Shown here: positions 54,968-63,930 of the stretch, one piece after another
How the letters are laid out: every line of letters begins with the position of its first letter
Position numbering within the stretch: position 1 is the stretch's first letter
DNA from: an uncultured Pantoea sp.
GTDB lineage: Bacteria; Pseudomonadota; Gammaproteobacteria; Enterobacterales; Enterobacteriaceae
NCBI GenBank assembly: GCA_913778495.1
Contig: CAJYVD010000027.1
Location: 35,397 to 99,396, forward strand
DNA: 64,000 bases
Direction of reading: 5' to 3'
The notes under the pieces: model-generated
The model's database searches: none
Told to the model about the DNA's origin: nothing
Seen by the model: the letters and a program-made list of their open reading frames with translations, nothing else
Translations under genes and position numbers: made by a program

Positions 54968-55750
54968 CTATTTACGGTGCCAGTAGGCCACGGCGCGCAC
55001 CACGTCCGGATGCGCCCCGCGCTGCTGGATAAAATAGTCGCTCAGGCGCTTCACCCCCTCACCCTCGCCGGTGAGCCAGATGAAATACTCGGTCTCCGGC
55101 AGCGGCAGGGCCGCGAGCTGATCCCACAGCAGCTGTAGGTTATCTGCCTGTCGGGTGCTGCTGCCCAGCCAGCTCACTGTGACGCCGTCGAGATCGCCAA
55201 GGTACGCCGCGCCCACGTCCGCATCGGCAAACGCGAACAGATGAACGTGCTGCGCCTGTATCTCCGCGAGGCGGCGTTTGACGGCTGGCAGCCCGGTCTC
55301 GTCGCACACATAGAGCTGCCAGGCGTAATCCACCGGCGCGACGCAGGACCCGCGCGGCCCGCCGATCACCAGCCGATCGCCCACGGCGGCCTGCTCAGCC
55401 CAGCCGCTGGCGATCCCGCCATCGTGCCGCCAGAAATCCAGCGTCAGCGCGTCGCGACCGTTGAACGCCAGCGGCGTATAGTCGCGTGCCACAGGTCGTA
55501 CGCCACCGGGCCAGACGATGCCCTCATCGGTCATCTGCGGCAGCACGGAAAGTGCGCCGGCCTCGGCGGCGAAAAACACCTTGATATGGTCGTCAAAGGA
55601 AGGCGAGTGGAATCCCGCCAAATCCTCTCCCGTAAACGTAATGCGCCAGAAGGCCTCAGCGATCAGGGTTTTACTGACGACGGCGATGTGGCGAAAACGC
55701 AGTTCGTTGCGGATGCGCTGGGGCGCACGGGGCGTGATGTGAGTGTGCAA
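54968..55750 (-). CDS. Siderophore-interacting protein (ferric-siderophore reductase, ViuB/YqjH type)
   Basis: 260 residues from a TTG at 55750 (MHTHITPRAPQRIRNELRFR), chosen because GGGAG lies 6 bases upstream and homologues begin close to this point; no ATG is available. The N-terminal FAD-binding domain has SFDDHIKVFF, RDYTPLAF (R-x-Y-T flavin motif) and GPRGSCVAP; the C-terminal domain holds the NAD(P)H part with a final ...VAYWHRK. It reduces ferric siderophores in the cytoplasm to release iron. A Fur-like box upstream supports iron control. No siderophore synthesis or uptake genes are nearby. Confidence 0.88.
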   Translation of the reverse strand: MHTHITPRAPQRIRNELRFRHIAVVSKTLIAEAFWRITFTGEDLAGFHSPSFDDHIKVFFAAEAGALSVLPQMTDEGIVWPGGVRPVARDYTPLAFNGRDALTLDFWRHDGGIASGWAEQAAVGDRLVIGGPRGSCVAPVDYAWQLYVCDETGLPAVKRRLAEIQAQHVHLFAFADADVGAAYLGDLDGVTVSWLGSSTRQADNLQLLWDQLAALPLPETEYFIWLTGEGEGVKRLSDYFIQQRGAHPDVVRAVAYWHRK

Positions 55751-55790
55751 AAGGATCTCCCGGGGCCGCGCGGCGGCCTGAATCGTAATT

Positions 55791-55809
55791 AACAATCATT
55801 CTCATTAAT
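55791..55809 (-). promoter_or_regulatory. Candidate Fur box
   Basis: AACAATCATTCTCATTAAT matches the 19-base Fur consensus at 12 positions and lies 41-59 bases upstream of the siderophore-interacting protein start. Confidence 0.6.
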
Positions 55810-55913
55810 ACGCTCAAGCCTAACGACGATGCCCAAGGTGCACAATGTCGAAACGTGCGCTGCACGGCGTAATGCAACGACCAAGCCGCTGCAGAGGGGA
55901 CAACAGCGGGCGA

Positions 55914-56126
55914 TCAGTTCAGGTTTGGTGGGCAGTTAATAAAGCTGGCATCGTCCTGGCCGTGCTGCGGCAGACGGTTGTCACCCAGAATTTCCTGTTG
56001 CGCGCAGGCCTGCTGGTGAGGATGCAAGCCGCCTGGCGGCGAGAAAGGTTCATCCATCTGCGCCGTGGCAAGGGCGGAAAAGCCCAGCAGCGCTGTCGAG
56101 ATAAACAACGGTAGAAGTCGCGTCAT
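55914..56126 (-). CDS. Small exported protein, unknown
   Basis: 70 residues from ATG 56126. A clear signal peptide (MTRLLPLFISTALLGFSALA, cleavage probably after ATA) is followed by a mature part of about 48 residues with two cysteines (QQACAQQEI and FINCPPNLN) that may form one disulphide. I do not recognise the family. No strong Shine-Dalgarno is visible. It lies between the siderophore-interacting protein and the Rob-like regulator on the same strand. Confidence 0.6.
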   Translation of the reverse strand: MTRLLPLFISTALLGFSALATAQMDEPFSPPGGLHPHQQACAQQEILGDNRLPQHGQDDASFINCPPNLN

Positions 56127-56265
56127 TTTTGTTTTTTCACGTAAGCGGCCCAGAAAGGGCTCAAAAGGCAGAAGATTATCCAGCCTCGAACGGCATCGTG
56201 GGTGAATAACACGGTGGTTCAGGCTTCAAGGCAGTATTTTACGCCACCGTGGGGGACAAACTTAT

Positions 56266-56297
56266 AAAAACGTGCGGTGCGTCACAGTGACCGCACG
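56266..56297 (-). terminator. Terminator of the Rob-like regulator gene
   Basis: On the minus strand CGTGCGGT and ACCGCACG arms enclose an 11-base loop and are followed by TTTTTAT. Confidence 0.8.
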
Positions 56298-56303
56298 CAG
56301 GGT

Positions 56304-57173
56304 TTATGCGCCGAGTGAAACCGGAATGTAAAACGTGCCGTGAAGCACATCGGGCGTGCTGCGCAGCAGATCCAGCTTGAGCAGATCTTTGCCTGGCCGC
56401 CGCGCCACCTGCAGCGCCGGTAAATGGCGGTAATACATCTCCGCCGTGAAGGCATTGATCTCTTCGGGTGCCCCTTGCCAGTCAATCTCAGCGTACAGGC
56501 CCTGCTCGCCGGTCCAGTTTTGCACCGGACGCGGCAAGACGTCGGCGTGCTGACTTTCCAGCGCCTGAAACAGGCTGATGCGCTGTTGATCGGCAGAGTG
56601 CAATCCCGGACCAAACTGAAACCCTAACCAGCCCCGCTGCGCGTGCTGTCCGGCAAACGCGATAAACTCCCGCGTGTACTGCGCCACAATGTGATTGTGA
56701 TGCTCGATGTATTCGCCAAAACGGCACTCCCACTCCACCACGTCACCAATCAGCTGCACCGCCGGCTTTTCCGTTAGCCGCGCTTTCGTTAAGGCGCGGC
56801 GGCTGGAGATGCGGCTGTGGAAATGCTTCATGGGCAGTTCGGGAACGCGGCGGTAAGCACCCGGCGTGAGACCGAAATGGCTTTTAAACACGCGGGTAAA
56901 GTTTTGCTGATTATCAAAGCCAAAGCGCACGGCGATATCGATCAGCGGCAGATGGGTCAGGCGCAGTGCCATCGCGGAGAGCGTCAAGCGGCGCTTGCGC
57001 GTATAGGCGGCCAGCGTTTGGCCGGTGATCTCCTTGAACATCCGCTGCATATGCCACTTGGAGTAGCCTGATTTGAGCGTAATAAGGTCGATATTCAGGT
57101 CGTCGGTCAGGTTGGCTTCGATCCAGTCAACCAGGTCGCTGATGTATTGCTGTTTGAGGGTCAGGCTGAGCAT
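56304..57173 (-). CDS. AraC-family regulator with effector domain (Rob-like)
   Basis: 289 residues, the length of E. coli Rob. Residues about 8-108 are two helix-turn-helix motifs: LKSGYSKWHMQRMFKEITGQ and DIAVRFGFDNQQNFTRVFK, close to MarA/SoxS/Rob. The C-terminal 170 residues look like a GyrI-type ligand domain (ends HGTFYIPVSLG) but differ from Rob, so this is a paralogue rather than rob itself. It probably controls stress or efflux genes. The target is not visible; it stands alone between cioAB and a small exported protein gene. Confidence 0.85.
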   Translation of the reverse strand: MLSLTLKQQYISDLVDWIEANLTDDLNIDLITLKSGYSKWHMQRMFKEITGQTLAAYTRKRRLTLSAMALRLTHLPLIDIAVRFGFDNQQNFTRVFKSHFGLTPGAYRRVPELPMKHFHSRISSRRALTKARLTEKPAVQLIGDVVEWECRFGEYIEHHNHIVAQYTREFIAFAGQHAQRGWLGFQFGPGLHSADQQRISLFQALESQHADVLPRPVQNWTGEQGLYAEIDWQGAPEEINAFTAEMYYRHLPALQVARRPGKDLLKLDLLRSTPDVLHGTFYIPVSLGA

Positions 57174-57328
57174 GTGGCGAGTTACTGCGCGGCAGAGACG
57201 TGCGCTTTTGTTTTATCTGTCAACGAAATATACCAAAACGCCGCGCATAACGTAAGGAACCGTAAAGCTCAGCAGGGCGTTATCGCATTAATTGCTTAGG
57301 TGACTAACTTTATAGCCCGATTAACCAC

Positions 57329-57361
57329 AAAAAAAACGGCGCCGTTTCCGACGCCGTTTTT
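57329..57361 (-). terminator. Terminator of the cioAB-DUF2474 operon
   Basis: On the minus strand AAAACGGCG and CGCCGTTTT arms around a 10-base loop are followed by a T run. The plus-strand side also has T residues. Confidence 0.88.
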
Positions 57362-57378
57362 ACGTTTTGCCGCGAACC

Positions 57379-57525
57379 TCAGTGGCTGCGCATACCTGCC
57401 GCCGTCATCATCATACGAAACAGCGAGGCCACGACGCCCAATGCCAGCACGCTTGCGCCATAAATGACCACCAGCCACATCACGCGTTTCCACCAAGGGG
57501 CAGCGGATTCACTCTGCTTTTTCAT
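57379..57525 (-). CDS. DUF2474 small membrane subunit of the bd oxidase operon
   Basis: 48 residues from ATG 57525, with GAGG 8 bases upstream; another ATG two codons earlier is too close to the GAGG. One transmembrane helix (WLVVIYGASVLALGVVASLF) follows APWWKRVM. Such proteins regularly follow cioB-type genes and are thought to be the counterpart of CydX, a stabilising small subunit. It starts 22 bases after the cioB stop and is followed by a strong terminator. It is easily missed because of its size. Confidence 0.85.
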   Translation of the reverse strand: MKKQSESAAPWWKRVMWLVVIYGASVLALGVVASLFRMMMTAAGMRSH

Positions 57526-57547
57526 CGTCATTACCTCAGCCTGTTTC

Positions 57548-58552
57548 TCAGTGGTATCCGGCGTCCGCTTTGATTTTTCCGCGGAACACGTAGTAGCTCC
57601 AGAAGGTGTAGCCGAGAATCATCGGGATAATCAGCAGGCTACCTACCAGCATAAATGCCTGACTCTGCGGCGGGGACGCCGCATCCCAGATGGTCACTGA
57701 CGGCGGAATAATATTCGGCCATACGCTAATGCCCAAGCCGGAGAAGCCAAGGAAAATCAGCGCCAGCGTTAACAGGAACGGTGAATAGTGCGCCTCACGC
57801 TTGATGGCGCGCACAATGCCCCATGAGCACAGCAGCACCAGCACGGGCACCGGCAGGAACCAGAACAGGTTCGGACGGCTGAACCAGCGGTGTGAAATGG
57901 CATCGTGCGTGAACGGCGTCCACAGGCTAATGATCCCCACCACCACCAGCAGCGCGATCACCAGCGGCGTCGCCAGCGCCGACATTTTACGGTGCAGTTC
58001 GTGCTCGGTTTTCATGATGAGCCAGGTACATCCCAGCAGCGCATAGGCGATGACCAGCCCCACGCCGCAGAACAGCGGGAACGGTGCCAGCCAGTCCATT
58101 GCCGAGCCGGCAAACGCGCGACCCTGCACCGGAAAACCATCAATCATGGCGCCGACCGCAACGCCCTGGCTGAACGTCGCCAGCAGCGAACCGGCGATAA
58201 ACGATTTATCCCAGAACGCGCGATGCTCTTCGGTGGCCTTAAAGCGGAACTCAAAGGCCACGCCGCGAAAGATCAGGCCGATCAGCATGGCCGTCAGCGG
58301 GATCGCCAGCGCGTCAGCGATTACTGAATACGCCAGCGGGAAAGCGCCATACAGCCCGGCACCGCCCAGCACCAGCCAGGTTTCATTGCCGTCCCAGACC
58401 GGCGCGACGGTGTTGACCATCATGTCGCGCTCAACCGCATCTTTGTTGAACGGGAACAGAATACCGATACCGAGATCAAAGCCGTCCATCACGATGTACA
58501 TCAGCGTGGCGAAAACGATGATGGCAAACCAAATTATGGAAAAATCGATCAT
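57548..58552 (-). CDS. cioB: Cyanide-insensitive bd-type quinol oxidase, subunit II
   Basis: 334 residues with about eight or nine membrane segments. The N-terminus IVMDGFDLGIGILFPF and WDGNETWLVLGGAGLYGAFP are typical of CydB/CioB. Shorter than E. coli CydB (379), it fits the CioB/CydB2 group. It pairs with CioA to reduce oxygen with electrons from quinol, without proton pumping. It starts one base after the cioA stop; the small DUF2474 gene follows. Confidence 0.92.
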   Translation of the reverse strand: MIDFSIIWFAIIVFATLMYIVMDGFDLGIGILFPFNKDAVERDMMVNTVAPVWDGNETWLVLGGAGLYGAFPLAYSVIADALAIPLTAMLIGLIFRGVAFEFRFKATEEHRAFWDKSFIAGSLLATFSQGVAVGAMIDGFPVQGRAFAGSAMDWLAPFPLFCGVGLVIAYALLGCTWLIMKTEHELHRKMSALATPLVIALLVVVGIISLWTPFTHDAISHRWFSRPNLFWFLPVPVLVLLCSWGIVRAIKREAHYSPFLLTLALIFLGFSGLGISVWPNIIPPSVTIWDAASPPQSQAFMLVGSLLIIPMILGYTFWSYYVFRGKIKADAGYH

Positions 58553-58553
58553 G

Positions 58554-59978
58554 TTATTTTTCCTCCTGCGGATGGTTCAGGCGCTCTTTAGCCGCAGAGA
58601 GAGGACGCGCAGGCGTATGATGCTGACCGGGCCCACCCAGCGACACATCGTGCCCTTCGCCGGTTTCCGGACCTTTTTTAATCAGGCGCATCATGTAGAT
58701 ATACCCCACGCCGAACACCGACGAATACACCAGAATAAAGGCCAGCAGACTGATACTCATGTGCAGATCGCCGTGCGCCGACACCGCATCAATGGTGCGC
58801 TGCACGCCGTACACCACCCACGGCTGGCGGCCAATTTCAGTGGTAAACCAACCGGCCAGGATAGCAATCAGACCGGACGGGCCCATCAGCAGCGCAAACC
58901 ACAGGAACGGCCGCGATTGATACAGGCGCTTTTTATAACGCAGCCACAGGCTCAGCACGCCCAGCGTGATCATCAGGAGCCCCATCGCCACCATGACGCG
59001 GAAGGACCAGAAAATCACCAGCGAGTTCGGGCGATCTTCTTTCGGGAAGCTTTTCAGCGCCGGCACCTGCTTATCCAGGCTGTGGGTCAGAATCAGGCTG
59101 CCAAGATACGGCACTTCCAGCGCGTATTTGGTGCGCTCCTGCTCCATATCCGGGATGCCGAACAGAATCAGCGGCGTGGCTTCACCCGGCGGGTTTTCCC
59201 AGTGCCCTTCAATGGCGGCAATTTTAGCTGGCTGGTGCTCCAGGGTATTTAACCCATGCGCATCGCCAATCATCGCCTGAATGGGGGCGACAATCAGCGC
59301 CATCCACAGCGCCATTGAGAACATTTTGCGGATTGCCGGATTGTCATTGCCGCGCAGCAGATGCCACGCCCCAGACGCGCCAACAAAGAAGGCGCTGGCG
59401 AGGAACGCCGCCACCGACATGTGGAATAAGCGATACGGGAAGGACGGGTTAAAGACAATTTTGAACCAGTCTTCCGGCACCACGATGCCGTTTTGAATGA
59501 TGTAACCCTGCGGCGTATGCATCCAGCTATTGGACGCGAGGATCCAGAATGTCGAAATCAAGGTCCCCAGCGCCACCATGCACGTGGCAAAGAAGTGCAG
59601 GCCCGGCCCAACGCGGTTCCAGCCAAACAGCATGACGCCCAGGAAACCCGCTTCCAGGAAGAACGCGGTAAGCACTTCATAGGTGAGCAGCGGTCCGGTA
59701 ATACTGCCGGCGAACTGCGAGAAGCCACTCCAGTTGGTTCCAAACTGGTAGGCCATGACCAGACCGGATACCACGCCCATACCGAAGTTAACGGCAAAGA
59801 CTTTGGACCAGAAATGGTAGAGATCGCGATAGGTCTCGTTACGGGTTTTTAGCCACATGCCTTCGAGCACCGCCAGGAAACTGGCGAGACCGATGGTAAT
59901 GGCCGGGAAGATAATATGGAAAGATACAGTAAAGGCGAACTGTATTCTTGCCAAATGGAAGGCATCTAATCCAAACAT
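58554..59978 (-). CDS. cioA: Cyanide-insensitive bd-type quinol oxidase, subunit I
   Basis: 474 residues with about nine membrane segments. The segment ARIQFAFTVSFHIIFPAITI carries the haem ligand histidine; GPLLTYEVLTAFFLEAGFLG and GRQPWVVYG are conserved. The Q loop is short compared with E. coli CydA (522 residues), which marks the CioA type. It holds haems and the quinol site in the inner membrane. It likely supports respiration under cyanide, low oxygen or nitrosative stress. An FNR-like site lies upstream. Confidence 0.92.
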   Translation of the reverse strand: MFGLDAFHLARIQFAFTVSFHIIFPAITIGLASFLAVLEGMWLKTRNETYRDLYHFWSKVFAVNFGMGVVSGLVMAYQFGTNWSGFSQFAGSITGPLLTYEVLTAFFLEAGFLGVMLFGWNRVGPGLHFFATCMVALGTLISTFWILASNSWMHTPQGYIIQNGIVVPEDWFKIVFNPSFPYRLFHMSVAAFLASAFFVGASGAWHLLRGNDNPAIRKMFSMALWMALIVAPIQAMIGDAHGLNTLEHQPAKIAAIEGHWENPPGEATPLILFGIPDMEQERTKYALEVPYLGSLILTHSLDKQVPALKSFPKEDRPNSLVIFWSFRVMVAMGLLMITLGVLSLWLRYKKRLYQSRPFLWFALLMGPSGLIAILAGWFTTEIGRQPWVVYGVQRTIDAVSAHGDLHMSISLLAFILVYSSVFGVGYIYMMRLIKKGPETGEGHDVSLGGPGQHHTPARPLSAAKERLNHPQEEK

Positions 59979-60436
59979 TGCTTACCTCATTGCCACAAGA
60001 TTGCACCGAATTTTTTACTTATAATTAACACAGGGTGGCGGAAAATAAATTTCCTGCTACGCCAGAGCGCTCCCACCCATTTTAATGCACGCGGCGGGAA
60101 CAAAAAGAAACAGTCGGAATGGGTAAAACTATAACAGTAATTCTTGATTCAGATCATTGTTTTTAGCACGAAGTAGTTGTTTAAAATCACCGAGTTAAAG
60201 TTAAGCGTAGTGCTTCATTGTGACAATTATGTTATTAATTGCGCGCGCTGCTTTCGCGTTTTTTCAGGTAAGCGCTTCATTTAATTATTTTTTAACCGAC
60301 AGTGCGGTCACGTTTATTTCGCCGGTGGCGTTTGATCTTGTAAATAATTCCGCACGACGCTTTATGGTTATTATTGTTATTTCAAATGCGGAGAGATAAA
60401 ACCAAATGCTATAAGCGCGTTTGCCGTTGGCCTTAT
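59979..60436. other. Intergenic region upstream of cioA
   Basis: 458 bases, AT-rich in places (60140-60300). Apart from the FNR-like site at 60144-60157 no element was recognised. The stop codon of the ytfH-type gene borders its right end. Confidence 0.45.
60144..60157. promoter_or_regulatory. Candidate FNR site upstream of cioA
   Basis: TTGAT-TCAG-ATCAT matches the FNR pattern TTGAT-N4-ATCAA at 9 of 10 positions. It lies about 170 bases from the cioA start. In Pseudomonas the FNR homologue Anr represses cioAB. Confidence 0.6.
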
Positions 60437-60817
60437 TCAGGTTACGTCATGCGCCTCAGCCCGATCGACAATGCGGTGAACGTTGCTTTCCAGCCAATCT
60501 GCCAGCCCAATGACCTGCCCTGCTACCTCAGCGCCCAACGGCGTCAGGCGATATTCGACGTGCGGCGGCACCACGTCATAGGCAATGCGCGCAACGAACC
60601 CGTCCTCCTCCATATAGCGCAGCGTTTGTGCCAGCATTCTTTCGCTGACGCCGCCAATTTTCCGGCGCAGCGTACTGAACCGCAGCGTTTCTTCCCGCAG
60701 AGCCAAAAACACCAGTACGCTCCAGCGGCTGGTGATGCGCTTCAGCACCTCGCGCGAGGGGCAGTTCACGTTTAACAGTTCGCCGCGCATAAATTTTTCA
60801 CTCAATTTTTCAGACAC
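60437..60817 (-). CDS. ytfH: HxlR-family regulator (YtfH/QorR type)
   Basis: 126 residues from a GTG at 60817 with AAGGA 9 bases upstream. HxlR winged helix with NCPSREVLKRITSRWSVLVF, RFSTLRRKIGGVSERMLAQTL and VPPHVEYRLTPLG; the single cysteine in NCPSR matches the redox-sensing cysteine of quinone-responsive HxlR proteins. It is divergent from qorB as in E. coli ytfH/ytfG, so it probably represses qorB and responds to quinones or reactive electrophiles. Confidence 0.9.
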   Translation of the reverse strand: MSEKLSEKFMRGELLNVNCPSREVLKRITSRWSVLVFLALREETLRFSTLRRKIGGVSERMLAQTLRYMEEDGFVARIAYDVVPPHVEYRLTPLGAEVAGQVIGLADWLESNVHRIVDRAEAHDVT

Positions 60818-60846
60818 TTAACATCTTCCTTCATGCTAACAATTTT

Positions 60847-60858
60847 GTAAGTACTTAC
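60847..60858. promoter_or_regulatory. Palindrome in the ytfH/qorB divergent promoter
   Basis: GTAAGTACTTAC is a perfect 12-bp palindrome of the type bound by HxlR regulators. It lies 30 bases from the ytfH start and 60 from qorB. Confidence 0.65.
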
Positions 60859-60917
60859 GAATAGTTAGCTTATCTCGTAGGCTGCTTTTACACCAGTTCA
60901 TCTTAAAGGAGTCCACC

Positions 60918-61769
60918 ATGATTGCGATTACCGGCGCCACCGGCCAACTGGGCCGCTTAGTTATTGCCGAGCTGTTAAAGAAAATTCCCGCTAGCGCGCT
61001 GATTGCCGCAGTGCGTTCACCCGAAAAAGCGGCCGATCTCGCCGCGCTTGGCGTGACGGTGCGCGCGGCTGACTACAACCAGCCAGCGACGCTGGCGCAG
61101 GCGTTTCACGGCGTGGAGAAGCTGCTGCTGATCTCCTCCAGCGAAGTCGGCCAGCGCGAAGCGCAACACCGCGCCATTATCGACGCGGCCAAATCAGCAG
61201 GCGTGCAGTTCATCGCCTACACCAGCTTGCTGCACGCGGATACCTCCCCGCTGAGTTTGGCCACAGAGCATCTGGCTACCGAAGCCCTGCTGCGCGCATC
61301 GGGCGTGCCCTTTGCCCTGCTGCGTAACGGCTGGTACACCGAAAACTACGCGGCCAGTATTCCGCCTGCGCTGGCGCACAAAGCCTTCCTGGGGGCGGCG
61401 GGTGAAGGGCGTATCGCCTCAGCGGCGCGTGTTGACTACGCGGCCGCTGCCGCAGCCGTTATCGCTGGCGATGATCAGGCCGGTAAGATCTACGAACTGG
61501 CCGGGGACGAGAGCTACTCCCTGGCCGAATTCAGCGCCGAAATCGCCCGTCAATCGGGCCAGCAGGTTGAGTACGTCAATCTGCCCGCCGCCGAGTTTGA
61601 AGCCGCACTTAAGGGCGCGGGCTTGCCTGATCCCGTGGCTGCGCTGCTGGCCGATTCCGATGCGGGAGCCGCACAGGGCGGGCTGTTTGACGACAGCCGC
61701 ACCTTAAGCCGTTTAATTGGACGCCCTACCACACCGTATGCCGCCGTTATTCGCGACACGCTGGCGTAG
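60918..61769 (+). CDS. qorB: NAD(P)H:quinone oxidoreductase QorB
   Basis: 283 residues (E. coli QorB 286). Atypical short-chain dehydrogenase/NmrA fold with MIAITGATGQLGRLVIAELL at the N-terminus. FIAYTSLLHADTSPL and LRNGWYTENYA follow. It reduces quinones with NADPH. AAAGGAGTCCACC precedes the ATG. It is divergent from its probable regulator. Confidence 0.93.
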   Translation: MIAITGATGQLGRLVIAELLKKIPASALIAAVRSPEKAADLAALGVTVRAADYNQPATLAQAFHGVEKLLLISSSEVGQREAQHRAIIDAAKSAGVQFIAYTSLLHADTSPLSLATEHLATEALLRASGVPFALLRNGWYTENYAASIPPALAHKAFLGAAGEGRIASAARVDYAAAAAAVIAGDDQAGKIYELAGDESYSLAEFSAEIARQSGQQVEYVNLPAAEFEAALKGAGLPDPVAALLADSDAGAAQGGLFDDSRTLSRLIGRPTTPYAAVIRDTLA

Positions 61770-62079
61770 TCATCTTCACAGGCCGACGCGCGTCGGCCTG
61801 CTGCTTTGCCATGAATTGATCAAAATTTTTTCGCCGTCATCCGCCCTTTCGCGGCGCATTTTCATTTACAGAAAATTCTGTCTCATTATTTAAAACGAAC
61901 ATTTCAGCTACCACTTTCAATTCCTGAAATATAGTCCGTTGTTATCACTGAAAATTCGCTGAAAACCGCGATCAATCGACAAGATTTATTACGTTCATAG
62001 ATATTTCGCATTGTTGTCTGATGGGGTGAGAGTTCTATAATTTGTCTTTTGAGCAACCAGGCAATTTCAGGAGGCCGCT
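61770..62079. other. Intergenic region qorB-treF
   Basis: 310 bases, AT-rich from 61830 onward. A GGCCGACGCGCGTCGGCC inverted repeat (61780-61797) just after qorB may act as its terminator stem, though no T run follows directly. The treF promoter and ribosome-binding site are at the right end. Confidence 0.45.
62014..62041 (+). promoter_or_regulatory. Probable treF promoter
   Basis: A perfect -10 TATAAT (62036-62041) with a TTGTCT -35-like hexamer 16 bases upstream. The C before the -10 (CTATAAT) also suits RpoS, which controls treF in E. coli. Expected 5' leader about 30 bases. Confidence 0.6.
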
Positions 62080-63738
62080 ATTAATACTATCCGCCAGCAA
62101 CGCCAAGCTTTCGATGAACACGAAGCCCATGCTGATCTGGGGTATCAATACGATCCTCACGAATTGATCCGCGATGACATGCAGGATTCGGAGCCAGAGC
62201 CAGAGCTGATTGAAGGCCTGCCGGCGCCGGACGCGCTGACCCCTGCCGATCGGTATCTTGAACTGTTCGAACATGTGCAGATGGCGCGCATTTTTGAAGA
62301 TAGCAAGACCTTTCCGGATTGCGCACCGAAATACGATCCGCTGGATATATTAATGCGCTACCGTCGTCGGAAACGTTCCGCTGATTTCGATCTCGGACAA
62401 TTCGTACACGAGCATTTTTATTTACCCGTGGTGAATGAAAGTTTTTATGTTTCCGATCCGGATAAAACCATCACGGAACATATTGATGACCTGTGGCCGG
62501 TATTAACCAAAATGCCACAGCAGCATTTACCGCATTCATCGCTGCTGCCGTTGCCGAAGCCTTACGTCGTACCCGGTGGACGCTTTGGCGAGACCTATTA
62601 TTGGGACTCGTATTTCAGCATGCTGGGTCTGGCGGATGCCGGACGCGACGATCTGCTACGTCATATGGCGGACAACTTCGCCTGGCTGATTGATAACTAC
62701 GGGCATGTGCCCAACGGCAACCGTACTTACTACCTCAGCCGCTCGCAGCCACCGGTGTTTGCCCTGATGGTTGAGCTGTTCGAGGAAGACGGCATTCGCG
62801 GCGCGAAGCGCTATCTCGACCAGCTGATGAAAGAGTACCAGTTCTGGATGGACGGCGCGGGTGAGCTGATGCCGCATCAGGCTTATCGCCACGTCGTGCG
62901 CATGCCCGACGGCTCCCTGCTTAACCGCTATTGGGACGACCGCGATACGCCGCGCGATGAATCCTGGATGGAAGATGTGGAAACCGCCAGCAAATCAAGC
63001 CGCCCGGCCAACGAGGTCTATCGCGACCTGCGCGCGGGTGCGGCGTCGGGCTGGGACTACTCTTCGCGCTGGCTGCGCGATCCGCAGCGTTTGGCGAGTA
63101 TCCGTACCACCCAGTTTATTCCGGTGGATCTGAACGCGTTTCTCTACAAGCTGGAGCTGATGATCTCAACGCTGTCGCACGCCAAAGGCGAAGAGCTTAC
63201 GGCGCTGGCCTGGCAGAAGAAAGCCGATGCGCGCCAGCAGGCAATAAACCGCTATTTGTGGGACGACACTGCGGGCGTGTATCGCGATTACAACTGGCGT
63301 GATGAGCGTTTCGGTGCTTTCACCGCCGCTGCCGTCGTGCCGCTTTTCCTGGGACTTGCCAGTGCGGAGCAGGCACACTTGCAAGCCATCGCGCTGCGCC
63401 AGCTGCTGCTCACGCAAGGAGGACTGTTTACCTCCATGGTCGACAGCGGCGAGCAGTGGGATAAGCCCAACGGCTGGGCACCGCTGCAGTGGATGGCCGT
63501 CGTAGGCCTTAATCACTACGGTGAAGAGACGCTGGCGAAAGAGATCGCCCTTAACTGGCTTACCACCGTGAAGAATTTCTACAAAATTCATCACAAGCTG
63601 GTTGAAAAATACGACATTAGCGGCGACCGCGCGCGCCCAGGCGGCGGCGGCGAATACCCGCTGCAGGACGGTTTCGGCTGGACAAACGGCGTTACTCGCC
63701 GCCTGCTGACGATGTATGGGCACCTGTTAGTCGATTAA
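62080..63738 (+). CDS. treF: Cytoplasmic trehalase, predicted AUU start
   Basis: 552 residues if translation starts at ATT 62080-62082. AGGAGG (62069-62074) ends 5 bases before this codon. A TGA in frame lies just upstream, and there is no ATG, GTG or TTG until TTG at 62164, which lacks a ribosome-binding site and would remove 28 conserved residues. From the ATT, the first 46 residues align without gaps to E. coli TreF (e.g. DPHEL with [14 protein letters not shown] with EPEPEMIEG). Family GH37 signatures are complete: [28 protein letters not shown] and [17 protein letters not shown]. It hydrolyses trehalose to two glucoses in the cytoplasm after osmotic stress. Confidence 0.9.
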   Translation: MNTIRQQRQAFDEHEAHADLGYQYDPHELIRDDMQDSEPEPELIEGLPAPDALTPADRYLELFEHVQMARIFEDSKTFPDCAPKYDPLDILMRYRRRKRSADFDLGQFVHEHFYLPVVNESFYVSDPDKTITEHIDDLWPVLTKMPQQHLPHSSLLPLPKPYVVPGGRFGETYYWDSYFSMLGLADAGRDDLLRHMADNFAWLIDNYGHVPNGNRTYYLSRSQPPVFALMVELFEEDGIRGAKRYLDQLMKEYQFWMDGAGELMPHQAYRHVVRMPDGSLLNRYWDDRDTPRDESWMEDVETASKSSRPANEVYRDLRAGAASGWDYSSRWLRDPQRLASIRTTQFIPVDLNAFLYKLELMISTLSHAKGEELTALAWQKKADARQQAINRYLWDDTAGVYRDYNWRDERFGAFTAAAVVPLFLGLASAEQAHLQAIALRQLLLTQGGLFTSMVDSGEQWDKPNGWAPLQWMAVVGLNHYGEETLAKEIALNWLTTVKNFYKIHHKLVEKYDISGDRARPGGGGEYPLQDGFGWTNGVTRRLLTMYGHLLVD

Positions 63739-63760
63739 GGATAGGGACCAGGGCGCTGGT

Positions 63761-63904
63761 GAGGCGCTGCGGGAGTCCGGCCCGCACAGCCGGTGGGGCG
63801 TGAGCGGGGGTCCGGCCCGCTCAACTGCCGGTAATTGTGAGCGGTGTCCGGCCGCTCAGCCGGCATGACCCTGAGCGGGTTCCGCCCGCTAACCGCACGG
63901 CAGT
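63761..63904. repeat. Array of four imperfect hairpin repeats after treF
   Basis: Four units of about 35 bases begin near 63761, 63800, 63837 and 63872. Each contains a GC-rich hairpin of the form (GA)GCGGG-TCCGG-CCCGC(TC) and ends with a CCGG- or GCACGG-containing spacer. They resemble a local amplified palindromic element, not a known REP sequence that I can name. Confidence 0.6.
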
Positions 63905-63930
63905 TTCAGCCGCACCGCTGCGGCGTACGG

